Assembly (NCBI GenBank): GCA_027484685.1
Contig: JAIXSO010000006.1
Location: 1 to 33,998, forward strand
DNA length: 33,998 nt
From: Bacteroidota bacterium
Lineage (GTDB): Bacteria; Bacteroidota; Bacteroidia; UKL13-3
Direction: 5' to 3'
Part shown: positions 15,284 to 24,981 of the stretch, one piece after another
Layout of the letters: every line of letters starts with the position of its first letter
Numbering within the stretch: the first letter of the stretch is position 1
Notes under the pieces: model-generated
Told to the model about the DNA's origin: nothing
Seen by the model: only the letters and a program-made list of their open reading frames with translations
Databases searched by the model: none
Position numbers and translations under genes: made by a program

Positions 15284-16398
15284 AAGGCTTCGTTCATGGT
15301 AAAATACATTCCTTGTATTCCATTTTCACCTCGGCCATAATCAATCCTAATATTTACCCTATCTCTACGAATGGCCATTATTCTTAAACCAGCACCATAG
15401 TTTGGTTTTACGTTTTCAAACAATAATGAACTTTGGTGGGCTACGTTTCCAAATCCACCAAAAACGGTCATAGAAATTGGTCCCCAAACTTGTTTCCTTA
15501 ACTCAGCCTGAAAAGCCATGGCATGATTATCTCTGAATCGCCCATTGTAATAACCACGCATAAATGCATCGCTGCCTATGGTGGCTAGTTGTTTAAATGG
15601 AATATTTCCTTCGTTAAAGTTCCCAAATGCTTGCAGGGCTAAAATATTGTATTTCCAAAGCTTGATGTATTGGCGAGCATCAATGGTAAGGTTATTAAAT
15701 TGGAATTGGCTGCCTAAAAACGGTTGGTTAAATAAAGTAGTAATATCAATAAAATGGCCTTTGGTGGGAAAATAAATTTTATCTCTATTATCAAAACTAA
15801 CCACTGCTCCTATACCTGATGTAAAACTATTGTTGACTCCATTTAGGTTATCGTTGGTAAAAACTGAGTCGCCTTTAAAATTACTTAAGTAATTAAAATC
15901 GGTTTGTAAGCCTAAATAAATGCCTTTAAATACTTGTTTGGTGGCACGTAACTGAAGCCTGTTTTGCGAAAAATCGTATAACGATTTTGGGTTATTGCTT
16001 TCATTACCAAGTCCCCAATAATACTCGTTAAAGTATTTGTATAAGTAAATTACCTTTAAATTATATTGGTTGTTCTTGGTAAAAATATCAATAAAGGGCC
16101 TAATGCTATATTGATTAAGTTGGGTATATTGTGTGTTGAAACGAATAAGCGAAGGACGTGTAATGGTGTCATTGGCTTGTCTATACAAGTAAACCAAACT
16201 TAGACCAATTTGCCAACCAGTTTCAGGATAAACACCCCAAATAGGCACGGCAAAAAAGGAATTTTTTTTAGGTTTAGCAGAGTCGCCTTCTATTTTATCA
16301 TAAATTTTATTAATAAACTTTTCGAGCTTTTGTTGGCAAAAAGCTAATGATGAAAAGTTTAATGATAACAGTATGAATAAAAAAGTTCTTAATTGCAT
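15280..16398 (-). CDS. Outer-membrane beta-barrel protein (BamA/TamA surface-antigen type)
   Basis: 372 residues from the ATG at 16398; an in-frame TTG at 16410 is less likely. A signal peptide covers about 1-21 (SSLAFCQ). The remainder is a barrel of alternating strands like that of the D15/Omp85 surface-antigen family: GIGAVVSFDNRDKIYFPTKGHF is the usual early-strand motif, ALQAFGNFNEGNIPFKQLATIGSDAFMRGYYNGRFRD the loop-6-like segment with the RGY motif, and the chain ends in Phe, as expected for a Bam substrate. There are no POTRA domains, so it is a barrel-only relative, not BamA itself. Substrate unknown. Confidence 0.85.
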   Translation of the reverse strand: MQLRTFLFILLSLNFSSLAFCQQKLEKFINKIYDKIEGDSAKPKKNSFFAVPIWGVYPETGWQIGLSLVYLYRQANDTITRPSLIRFNTQYTQLNQYSIRPFIDIFTKNNQYNLKVIYLYKYFNEYYWGLGNESNNPKSLYDFSQNRLQLRATKQVFKGIYLGLQTDFNYLSNFKGDSVFTNDNLNGVNNSFTSGIGAVVSFDNRDKIYFPTKGHFIDITTLFNQPFLGSQFQFNNLTIDARQYIKLWKYNILALQAFGNFNEGNIPFKQLATIGSDAFMRGYYNGRFRDNHAMAFQAELRKQVWGPISMTVFGGFGNVAHQSSLLFENVKPNYGAGLRIMAIRRDRVNIRIDYGRGENGIQGMYFTMNEAF

Positions 16399-16448
16399 TG
16401 AATGGTGCAAGTTTATACAATTTAGTGCAATAACATATTTTTAGTTTT

Positions 16449-16483
16449 AAATAAAGCTTTCATTAGCTGTGAAAGCTTTATTT
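16449..16483 (-). terminator. Hairpin after the 1821-residue surface protein gene
   Basis: A 14-bp perfect stem (AAATAAAGCTTTCA with TGAAAGCTTTATTT) with a 7-base loop starts 3 bases after the stop of the minus-strand gene. The U tract is short, so termination may be partial. Confidence 0.7.
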
Positions 16484-16485
16484 AT

Positions 16486-19400
16486 TTAATTTTTTATCAC
16501 TTTAACTGACCTGCTTTGACCAATATTATTAGCTAAAGTAGCCATATAGAATCCAGGTTTTAAAGTTGATAAATCTTCAGTTATTATATTGTTATAGCCA
16601 ATATTAGTTTGAAAATTTTGTACATAAACTTCTTTACCTATTGCATCTGTAATAATCAATTTAGTACTTTCTTTAGTAGCACTAGTAAAGCTAATTTCTA
16701 AATTAGTATTGAATGGATTTGGATTAAAGGAGATATGTGAAAAACTGCTGATTGCAACATTATTAATACCAACAGTTGTAATATTTACCGCTAAATTGGT
16801 AGAATCTGATAGGTTATAACCGTTTGTAATTTTAGCAGATATGTTCCCTATTCCACTGTTACTCCAAATTACGCTCACCACATTGGTTCCTTGTCCGCTT
16901 TGGATAACTCCATTTTGAATACTCCAGTTATAAACAACATTGGATTGACTTAATACTGAATAAGAATATGGATTGATGGTAGAAGTTGGGTTTATATTTC
17001 CTAATATGTTTCCAATAGTTGGATGAGCATTTACAAAAATGTTTTTATTAATGGTGTCATAACAATTACCCGCATTATTACTAATTAGTTGAACTGTTTT
17101 TGTCCCAAAACTTGAATATGTTTTAAAAGGATTTGATATTGTTGCAGAAGTTGAATCTCCAAAGTTCCATAACTGACTATTTGAGTTAGTAGAAGTATTT
17201 GTGAAAACAAAGTTATTACCAACAAAATTTTGAGTGTCGTTGTTAATGGTAAAGTTGGCTATGGAATTGGCATTTACTACTATGTTTTTAGTAACTGAAT
17301 CCTTACAATTATTATTATCAGAAACAATTAATTTTACTGCTTTATTCCCTGCGCTAGCATAGCCATAAGAAGGCGAAACAATATTACTTGAGTCTCCATT
17401 ACCAAATTTCCATAAATAATTAAACCCAATTGTACTCTGGTTAGTAAAAATAAAATTATTGTTTTTTAAACATTGAGCCGATTTGTTAATGGTAAAATTG
17501 GCACTTGGTTTTAATAAAACAATAACTGTTTTTGTAACTGAATCTTTGCAACCATCCTTACTAATTGCAAGCAATTTTATAGGATAAGAATTAACATTTA
17601 AATAGGTTTTATTTGGATTCGCAAAAGTAGATGTATCGTTGACTTCAGTTCCAAAGTTCCATATCCGTGTTAAATTTCCATTTTTGCTTGTTGTAGTGTC
17701 AGTAAATAAAAAGTTATTACCATTTAAACATTGAATTAGGTTATTAATTGTAAAACCTGCATTAGGTCTAAAGTTAACTATAATAACTTTAGTTAATGAA
17801 TCTTTACAATTATTACTACTAGTGGCAATTAATTTTGCAATAAAGTTGCCTGTATCAGCAATGGTTTTTATTGGATTTGTTAAATTAGAGCTCGTGTAGT
17901 CACTAAATTTCCAGTTGTAACTCAAGTTCCCTGAGTTTATGTATGACGTATTAGACAATATAAACGAAGTATTTGAATTGCTTAAACAAAATAATGTTGG
18001 TGCTGCAAAATTAACAATAGGTTTAGCATTAACAATTATAGCTTTTGCAACAGAATCTTTACAGCCATTGTTACTTATTGAAACTAATTTGACAGAATAA
18101 ATATTCGCTGTTGAATAAATTTTACTTGGATTTACTAACAAAGAAGTATCATTAACACCACTACCAAAATTCCATTTTCTTGTTAAATTACCAGAGGTTA
18201 TTGTGGAAGTATCGTTAAAAGAAAAGTTGTTTCCATTTTCACATTGACTAGGATTATTAATGCTAAAACCAGCATATGGTTTTGAACTAATCACAATGGT
18301 TTTTGTTATTGAATCTTTACAATTATTATTACTGGTAGCAATTAATTTAACCCAAAAGCTTCCAGTATCACTTACTGTTTTAATTGGATTAAATGCACTA
18401 GAATTAGTATTATCATTGAACTGCCAATAATAATTTAAGCTTCCTGAGTTTATTGAAGAAATATTGGTTAAATTAAATGAATTAGCTGTGTTGTTAATAC
18501 AAACTTGGGTAGGTGCTAAAAAATTAACAGTTGGTTTAGGGTTAACAACAATAGTTTTAGTGATTGAATCTTTACAACCAATATTGTAAACTATTAGTTT
18601 TATTGAGTAGGTATTTGCAGTGGAATAAATTTTATTGGGACTTATTAACAAGGAAGTATCATTAATTCCACCACCAAAATTCCATTTTCTTGCTAAATTA
18701 CCTGAAGAAACAGAAGAGGTGTCAATAAAATTAAAGTTATTTCCATTTACACATTGAGTGGAATTATTAATGCTAAAACCAATATTTGGCTTTAAATCAA
18801 CTATAATAGCTTTTGTTATCGAATCAATGCAATTATTATTGCTAATTGCAACTAATTTAACTAAATAAGTACTAGCAACTGAATAACTTTTGCTAATATT
18901 AACCAAGGTAGATGTATCATTATTACCATTACCCAAATTCCATTTTCTAATAGTTGTACCATATAATACATTTGAAGTATCAGTAAATTCAAAATTATTT
19001 CCTTCAATACATTGGGCAACATTATTAATGGTAAATCCAACATTAGGTTTTTGATTCACTATTACTGTTTTTGATATCGAATCTTTACATCCATAGTTGC
19101 TTGTGGTTATTAATTTTACTGAGTAGCTCGTTGCATTATCATAAACTTTATTTACTACAATTAAAGTTGACGTATCATTGTTCCCATTTCCAAAGTTCCA
19201 TTTTCTAGAAAAAGTACCATAACTTATATTGGTAGTATCAGTAAATAGATAATTATTTTCATTTACACATTGTATCGTTTTATTAATGCTGAAATTTGAT
19301 TTTGGTTTTGGGTAAACTGTTACTATTTTTGAAGTTGTGTCCTTACAGCCATAATTGCTAGTTGAAATCAATTTCACTAAATAGGTGTTAGAGCTATTAT

Positions 19401-21951
19401 AGGTAAAATTAGGATTTATTTGGTATGAATAATCATTATTTGTAGTTCCAAAATTCCATTCTCTAGTTATTGTTCCTGAAGAAATAGTAGAAGTATCGGA
19501 AAATATAAAATTTGCACCTTGACATTGAGAGGGATTATTAATTATAAAACCACTTTTGGGCTTTGGATTTACTCTTACCAAAATAGCTGCTGAAGTATCA
19601 GTATATATTCCTGAAACTACACACCTCCTGTACCAAGTACTTTGGGTTAAAGATAGTGGTTTATAATTCTTTGAATTGCTTGCAGTAATTGCGGAGAATC
19701 CAGAAATTGGACTTGTTGTGCTTTTTAACCAAGTGTAATTATAAATTCCGTTACCTCCAATTGGGGTATTACCAATTAAACTATCAGCATTATTTCCAAA
19801 GCAAATAGTTTGATTTTCTGTAGCAATAAAATTAAAAATGCCATAATTTACTTTTCGTATCCTGTCATTATACAAATCAGCGATAAACAAGTTACTTGCT
19901 CCATATATGGCTAATCCTTCGATACGAGAAAAACTAGCAGCACTTACAGAGCCACCGTCTCCAGAAAAACCGAATGTTCCATTACCAGCAATGGTTGATA
20001 TTAAACCTGTGCTTGCTGTTACTTTTCTTACGTAATTAATAGTTGAAATATATAAATTATTTAATGGGTCAATGGTTAAGGTTGTAATGTTGTTTAATAA
20101 CGCAGAAGTTGCAGCTATACCATCATTCTCAGAACCATTTGGATTACCTGCCACAGTTGATATAATTCCAGTATTAGCAGCTATTTTCCGAATTCTAATT
20201 CCCCCATCAATAAAGTATATATTGCCTGAGCGATCTATAGCTAAATCCTTTGGATAATTTAAAGTTGCTAATGATGCTAAATTTCCATCACCCCCATAAC
20301 CAGCAGTTCCATTACCAGCTATAGTATTAATTATACCAGTGCTTGCGGTTATTTTACGTATCATGTGATTGTTACCATCTGCAATATATATATTATCCAA
20401 ACTGTCAATTGCAATTCCACTAGGATTGTTTAAAGTCGATGTCGGTGAAGGTACTCCATCTCCATAATAACCTGATCCACCAGTGCCATAATAACCATTC
20501 CCTGCTATGGTCGAAATGATGCCAGTACTTGAACTTATTTTCCTTATTCTATGAAGTTGATCTACTATATATATATTTCTTGATCTATCAATAGCGATAC
20601 AATTAGGACTATTCAATTTAGCAGCATTTGCACTGCCACCATCACCTGAGAAACCTGCACTCTCAGTGCCTGCTATTGTTGTTATAATACCCGTGCCTGA
20701 ATTTACTTTACGAATTTTATGATTGTAGGTGTCAGCAATATATAAATTAGCTGAAGCATCAACACAAATATCATTCGATCCATACAATATAGCAGCTGTG
20801 GCAGCAACACTATCTCCTGCAAAACCTGTAAAACCGTTTCCAGCAATGGTAGAAATTAGTCCATTATTTGCATTTATTTTTCTAATTCTATTATTACCTC
20901 TATCATTAATATATAAATTACCTACTTTGTCAAAAGTAATTTTGGTTGGATTACTCAATGAAGCATTGATTGCACTACCCCCATCTCCTTCATAACTTGG
21001 GTAATAACCACCACTTATATTAGAAATAATACCATTATTAACATTTACTTTTTGTATTCTGTTAAAATCAGAAATATACAAGTTTCCTAAAGAGTCAAAG
21101 GCTATACCGCTAGGATAATTTAAATTAGCACTAATTGCAGGTACATTACCAAAACCAAAACCCGCAATACCATTACCCGCTATTGTTGAAATTAAACCAT
21201 TATTAGCATTTACTTTTCTTATTCTATGATTGTTACAGTCTGAGATATATAAATTTCCCTGAGCATCAAACGCAATTCCATTTGGGGAATTTAAATTTGT
21301 TGAAGTAGCAATTACACTATCACCACCAAAACCATTTATGCCATTACCCGCTACAGTAGAAATAATACCTGTACTTATTGTTATTTTTCTAATTCTATGA
21401 TTATTTCCATCAGCAATATATAAATTCCCCAATGTATCAAAAGCTAAATCAGTTGCACTTATGCTAGCAGCTGTGGCAGCCCCACCATCTCCTCCAAAAC
21501 CGTATGTTCCATTGCCAGCTATAATTGATAAAATACCAGTGTTTAGATTTAGTTTTCTAATTGTTCTTCCGTAATTTTCTGTAAAATAAAGATTTCCAGA
21601 ACCGTCTAGTTTTACACAATATGGTTTAGTAATAGTTGCCGTAATGGCAACTACATTATTGGAGCCTGAATAATAACTATTCCCTCCTTGTCCAATTCCA
21701 AAAGCGTTTCCAACACCAGCAATTGTGGTTATTATACCGGTATTAATATTTACTTTTTTAATTTTATGATTAAAAAAATCGGCAATATAAATATTGCCTA
21801 AGCTGTCAATTGCCACTCCTTCTGGTCTATATATTGGCGTGTTAATTGCTAGTCTTCCATCACTATAACTGCCTGCAACAGTATTTACTATTTGAGCTTG
21901 GTTTGTAAGGTAAAATATTGTGCTAAAGATAATTAATAAAGAAAATTTCAT
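16486..21951 (-). CDS. Giant secreted NHL-repeat and PKD-repeat protein with T9SS sorting domain
   Basis: 1821 residues. The signal peptide is about 1-19. Residues 20-700 hold 12 NHL-type repeats of about 56 residues (ISTIAGNGTYGFGGDGG, then LAFDTLGNLYIADGNNHRIRKI), enough for two beta-propellers. Residues 700-795 are a SprB/Ig-like unit. About 795-1645 are ten PKD-like repeats with conserved QC and GCKDS cysteines. About 1730-1821 is a type A T9SS C-terminal sorting domain (SFNPNPFN, then GKEVYVQNFQ, ending KPGFYMATLANN). It should cross the outer membrane through T9SS and be anchored or released. Two kinds of PKD unit alternate and show a recent internal duplication (see findings). Adhesion or matrix binding is likely; no enzyme domain is seen. 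Confidence 0.93.
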   Translation of the reverse strand: MKFSLLIIFSTIFYLTNQAQIVNTVAGSYSDGRLAINTPIYRPEGVAIDSLGNIYIADFFNHKIKKVNINTGIITTIAGVGNAFGIGQGGNSYYSGSNNVVAITATITKPYCVKLDGSGNLYFTENYGRTIRKLNLNTGILSIIAGNGTYGFGGDGGAATAASISATDLAFDTLGNLYIADGNNHRIRKITISTGIISTVAGNGINGFGGDSVIATSTNLNSPNGIAFDAQGNLYISDCNNHRIRKVNANNGLISTIAGNGIAGFGFGNVPAISANLNYPSGIAFDSLGNLYISDFNRIQKVNVNNGIISNISGGYYPSYEGDGGSAINASLSNPTKITFDKVGNLYINDRGNNRIRKINANNGLISTIAGNGFTGFAGDSVAATAAILYGSNDICVDASANLYIADTYNHKIRKVNSGTGIITTIAGTESAGFSGDGGSANAAKLNSPNCIAIDRSRNIYIVDQLHRIRKISSSTGIISTIAGNGYYGTGGSGYYGDGVPSPTSTLNNPSGIAIDSLDNIYIADGNNHMIRKITASTGIINTIAGNGTAGYGGDGNLASLATLNYPKDLAIDRSGNIYFIDGGIRIRKIAANTGIISTVAGNPNGSENDGIAATSALLNNITTLTIDPLNNLYISTINYVRKVTASTGLISTIAGNGTFGFSGDGGSVSAASFSRIEGLAIYGASNLFIADLYNDRIRKVNYGIFNFIATENQTICFGNNADSLIGNTPIGGNGIYNYTWLKSTTSPISGFSAITASNSKNYKPLSLTQSTWYRRCVVSGIYTDTSAAILVRVNPKPKSGFIINNPSQCQGANFIFSDTSTISSGTITREWNFGTTNNDYSYQINPNFTYNSSNTYLVKLISTSNYGCKDTTSKIVTVYPKPKSNFSINKTIQCVNENNYLFTDTTNISYGTFSRKWNFGNGNNDTSTLIVVNKVYDNATSYSVKLITTSNYGCKDSISKTVIVNQKPNVGFTINNVAQCIEGNNFEFTDTSNVLYGTTIRKWNLGNGNNDTSTLVNISKSYSVASTYLVKLVAISNNNCIDSITKAIIVDLKPNIGFSINNSTQCVNGNNFNFIDTSSVSSGNLARKWNFGGGINDTSLLISPNKIYSTANTYSIKLIVYNIGCKDSITKTIVVNPKPTVNFLAPTQVCINNTANSFNLTNISSINSGSLNYYWQFNDNTNSSAFNPIKTVSDTGSFWVKLIATSNNNCKDSITKTIVISSKPYAGFSINNPSQCENGNNFSFNDTSTITSGNLTRKWNFGSGVNDTSLLVNPSKIYSTANIYSVKLVSISNNGCKDSVAKAIIVNAKPIVNFAAPTLFCLSNSNTSFILSNTSYINSGNLSYNWKFSDYTSSNLTNPIKTIADTGNFIAKLIATSSNNCKDSLTKVIIVNFRPNAGFTINNLIQCLNGNNFLFTDTTTSKNGNLTRIWNFGTEVNDTSTFANPNKTYLNVNSYPIKLLAISKDGCKDSVTKTVIVLLKPSANFTINKSAQCLKNNNFIFTNQSTIGFNYLWKFGNGDSSNIVSPSYGYASAGNKAVKLIVSDNNNCKDSVTKNIVVNANSIANFTINNDTQNFVGNNFVFTNTSTNSNSQLWNFGDSTSATISNPFKTYSSFGTKTVQLISNNAGNCYDTINKNIFVNAHPTIGNILGNINPTSTINPYSYSVLSQSNVVYNWSIQNGVIQSGQGTNVVSVIWSNSGIGNISAKITNGYNLSDSTNLAVNITTVGINNVAISSFSHISFNPNPFNTNLEISFTSATKESTKLIITDAIGKEVYVQNFQTNIGYNNIITEDLSTLKPGFYMATLANNIGQSRSVKVIKN

Positions 21952-22022
21952 TTGTGTATATTTTGTTTTGTGACTTAATGTTAAATTTAACCCAAAAGTT
22001 AATCTTTTTTAGTGTATAGTTT

Positions 22023-24842
22023 TTAATTATTTTTAATTATTTTTAAACGGTTACTCCACACATTATTATTAAAAAAACAAATAAAATAAATTCCTGTGTT
22101 TAATTGATCCATTTCATTTATTGTAATCATATTATTTCCAATATTACTTTGAATAGTTTTAGTAAAAACTTCTTTTCCTAATTCATCAATAATTATCAAT
22201 TTAGTTGCTTCATTTGACCAGCTAAAAAAATTTATTTCTATTTCTTTACTAAATGGAATTGGTTTAAGAACAATGTTAGTTATCGTATTGTTTATGGCTT
22301 CATTTATACCCAAAGCAGGGTTTACTGTTAAGGTAAAATTTGTAGTTGTACTTCCTCCATCATTAGATCCTGTAATAGTAAATACTGTTTTTGGTAAGGT
22401 AACTATTGGAATACCGCTTATTAATCCAGTTAAGGTATTTAAAATTACTCCACTAGGAAGAGCAGGTAAAATACTAAAATTAGTTATTGAATCTCCTAAA
22501 TATGTTGTTGTACTATAAATGTTTGTATTACTGCGGTTTGCTATTATGGTTGAATCATTATATTTCAAGTTAGTGGGTGCAGCGCTGTTTACTGTTAATG
22601 TAAAATTAGTGGTGGTGCTCCCTCCATTGTTAAATCCTGTTATTGTATAAGTAGTTTGTGGAGAGTTAACCTTTGGTATACCACTTATTAAACCGGTTAA
22701 AGTATCCAAGCTAACTCCAATCGGTAGAGCAGGATTGATGCTAAAATTGGTTATTGAATCTCCTAAATACGTTACAGAATTATTAATGTGGGTATTGTTT
22801 CGGCTTGCTATTATAACTGAATTGTTGTATTTTAAATTAGTGGGTGCTAAACTATTTACTGTTAATACAAAATTTGTAGTTATACTCCCTCCACTATTAT
22901 TGCCTGTTATTGTATATATAGTTTGCGATAAAATAGACATTGGAATACCTCCTATTAAACCTGTTAAAGTGTTCAAAGTAACTCCAATTGGTAAAGCAGG
23001 TGTTATGCTAAAACTAGTTATTGAATCTCCTGAATATATTGCGACACTGTTTAGGTTGTTAATGGTTCTGGTTGAAACAACAACATTTGGAGAGTATATC
23101 AAATCACTTGGCGGAATTAAGTTTCTATTTAAATTAATCGTGTATGTCTTTGTTATATAACCATTTTGTGCAATTACTTTCACATCGATCGTATTATTTC
23201 CAATATTTAATATTAAAGGGGAAGATGTATTTCCACTATTTATTGGTTCATATATTCCTCCATTTATCCTTATTTGAATGGTAGCATTAGAATCTGATTT
23301 TGTAGGCGTAACAGTAATGCTAGTATTTGAATTACTAACACTTGAAGAATAATTTGTTAAAGAGGAATTGAAAATAGGAAATAATGTTCCGTTACTAATT
23401 ATCAATCCACTTAAATTAGCATCAGTTGAAAATGAAGGACTAAATACCCAAACTGCTCCATTGTTATTATTGTCATTAATTCCTCCTTCCATAACAGTAT
23501 TTGCATCTGCTGAAATACTAACTGACCAACCTTGATTTATAGTTGTTCCTATACTTCCCGATCCTACTAGTCTGTTACTTTGTTGGCTCCAAACACTTCC
23601 TAATTTTTTATATACCCATATTGCGCCTTGAGAATTATTATCATAATACCCACCAACAATTGCGGTACTTCCTTCGGCTGATATACTTACTGAGATACCT
23701 TGACGAGCTGCTCCAATACTTCCAGTGCCTACTAGAGCAGGTCCTTGTTGACTCCAAATTCCACCAATACGCCTATAGATCCAAGCTGCTCCTTGATTAT
23801 TATTATAACCATAATCACCCAAAATAGCGGTATTTCCATCAGCAGAAATATCAACACAATCATAACTTGAACCTATTACATTTCCTTGTTGAATCCATCC
23901 TGCTCCGTTACGGGTGTAAAATACTGCTCCAGAATTACAACTAACAAATGTATTTCCATCAGCAGATATACTTACATCATTTCCTCCTCCAGATAACTTA
24001 TTGCCTTGTTGGCTCCAAATTCCAGCATTTCGAGTGTAAATCCAAGTGGCTCCCAAACCTCCATTATCATTTGAACCACCAACAATAGCCGTGTTACCAT
24101 CAGCAGATATACTTACAGATCCGCCTTGTGCGGCCGCTCCAACAGCTCCAGTACCTACTAGTTTACTACCTTGTTGAATCCAAATTCCACCAATTCTTAT
24201 AAAAATCCAAGCTGCACCTTGATTGCTATTATCATTTGTTCCTCCAATAATAACAGTATTTCCATCTGCCGAAATGTCAACAGAAGTACCCTGATAAACA
24301 GATGTTGTACTAACACTACCTGTACCAACTAATTTGGGGCCTTGCTGAGTCCACACCCCTCCAATTTTTGTAAATATCCAAGCTGCACCAAGATGCCAAT
24401 TATCCATCATACCGCTTATAATAGCAGTATTTCCATCAGCTGATAAACTTATCGAACTTCCCTGCCATGCAGAAGATGTACCTCCAGTTCCTACCAATTT
24501 TGAACCATGTTGTACAAAAGGAGGGATATTGCCTAGTATTGTTAAATTTTTTTCACTGGTTACGTTACCGCTGCTATTTTTTAAATAAATAATACCTGAT
24601 AGTGTCTCAGGCATTACCATTACTTGTAAGCTGGTGCTAGTTGCCGAAATTTTTATGGCCAAAATCCCACCAATTGTTATGGAATCTAAGTTATTTAAAT
24701 TAGTTCCAGTTATAGTTATTAATGATCCAATATAACCAGAGCTTGGAGAAAACGAACTTATTGTTGGAACTTGGGCTAATAATAAATTGGTGCTTAATAA
24801 TAATGATATAAAAGGTATTGCAATTTTGTGCAAAAATTTCAT
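22023..24842 (-). CDS. Secreted protein with IPT, beta-propeller, cadherin-like and Ig repeats and T9SS sorting domain
   Basis: 939 residues from the ATG at 24842; a TTG 10 codons upstream is less likely. The signal peptide is about 1-24. An IPT/TIG domain (about 25-95; PTISSFSPSSGYIGSLITITG) comes first. Seven FG-GAP-like propeller repeats follow, each with SADGNTAIVGG and GAAWIYTR, ending WxQQGxKL. Then come a cadherin-like beta-sandwich (LSGLIISNGTLFP to YTINLNR), three putative Ig domains of 89 residues (FSINPALPIGVSLDTLTGLISGIP) and a type A sorting domain at the C-terminus. It is probably a surface protein exported by T9SS. Its sorting domain resembles that of the upstream-lying 1821-residue protein, 71 bases further along the same strand, and the two may be one unit. 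Confidence 0.92.
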   Translation of the reverse strand: MKFLHKIAIPFISLLLSTNLLLAQVPTISSFSPSSGYIGSLITITGTNLNNLDSITIGGILAIKISATSTSLQVMVMPETLSGIIYLKNSSGNVTSEKNLTILGNIPPFVQHGSKLVGTGGTSSAWQGSSISLSADGNTAIISGMMDNWHLGAAWIFTKIGGVWTQQGPKLVGTGSVSTTSVYQGTSVDISADGNTVIIGGTNDNSNQGAAWIFIRIGGIWIQQGSKLVGTGAVGAAAQGGSVSISADGNTAIVGGSNDNGGLGATWIYTRNAGIWSQQGNKLSGGGNDVSISADGNTFVSCNSGAVFYTRNGAGWIQQGNVIGSSYDCVDISADGNTAILGDYGYNNNQGAAWIYRRIGGIWSQQGPALVGTGSIGAARQGISVSISAEGSTAIVGGYYDNNSQGAIWVYKKLGSVWSQQSNRLVGSGSIGTTINQGWSVSISADANTVMEGGINDNNNNGAVWVFSPSFSTDANLSGLIISNGTLFPIFNSSLTNYSSSVSNSNTSITVTPTKSDSNATIQIRINGGIYEPINSGNTSSPLILNIGNNTIDVKVIAQNGYITKTYTINLNRNLIPPSDLIYSPNVVVSTRTINNLNSVAIYSGDSITSFSITPALPIGVTLNTLTGLIGGIPMSILSQTIYTITGNNSGGSITTNFVLTVNSLAPTNLKYNNSVIIASRNNTHINNSVTYLGDSITNFSINPALPIGVSLDTLTGLISGIPKVNSPQTTYTITGFNNGGSTTTNFTLTVNSAAPTNLKYNDSTIIANRSNTNIYSTTTYLGDSITNFSILPALPSGVILNTLTGLISGIPIVTLPKTVFTITGSNDGGSTTTNFTLTVNPALGINEAINNTITNIVLKPIPFSKEIEINFFSWSNEATKLIIIDELGKEVFTKTIQSNIGNNMITINEMDQLNTGIYFICFFNNNVWSNRLKIIKNN

Positions 24843-24981
24843 GGCTGTAAATTGATGTTTTTGATTAATCAATAATTTACAAATGAAATAAAATACTTTG
24901 AATTATAATGTTAAGTTAAGAAGTTTTTTATTTTTGAAAGAAGTTTAAGGCCGTTTTGGTGATTAATTCTTCTTATTTATC

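Noticed and set aside
15280-16398. BamA itself (essential outer-membrane assembly protein)
   Set aside because: The protein has only the barrel part and no POTRA domains, and is about half the length of BamA.
16760-21900. Long stretch of near-periodic DNA as a noncoding satellite or CRISPR-like array
   Set aside because: It is one uninterrupted 1821-codon frame whose periods correspond to NHL and PKD protein repeats.
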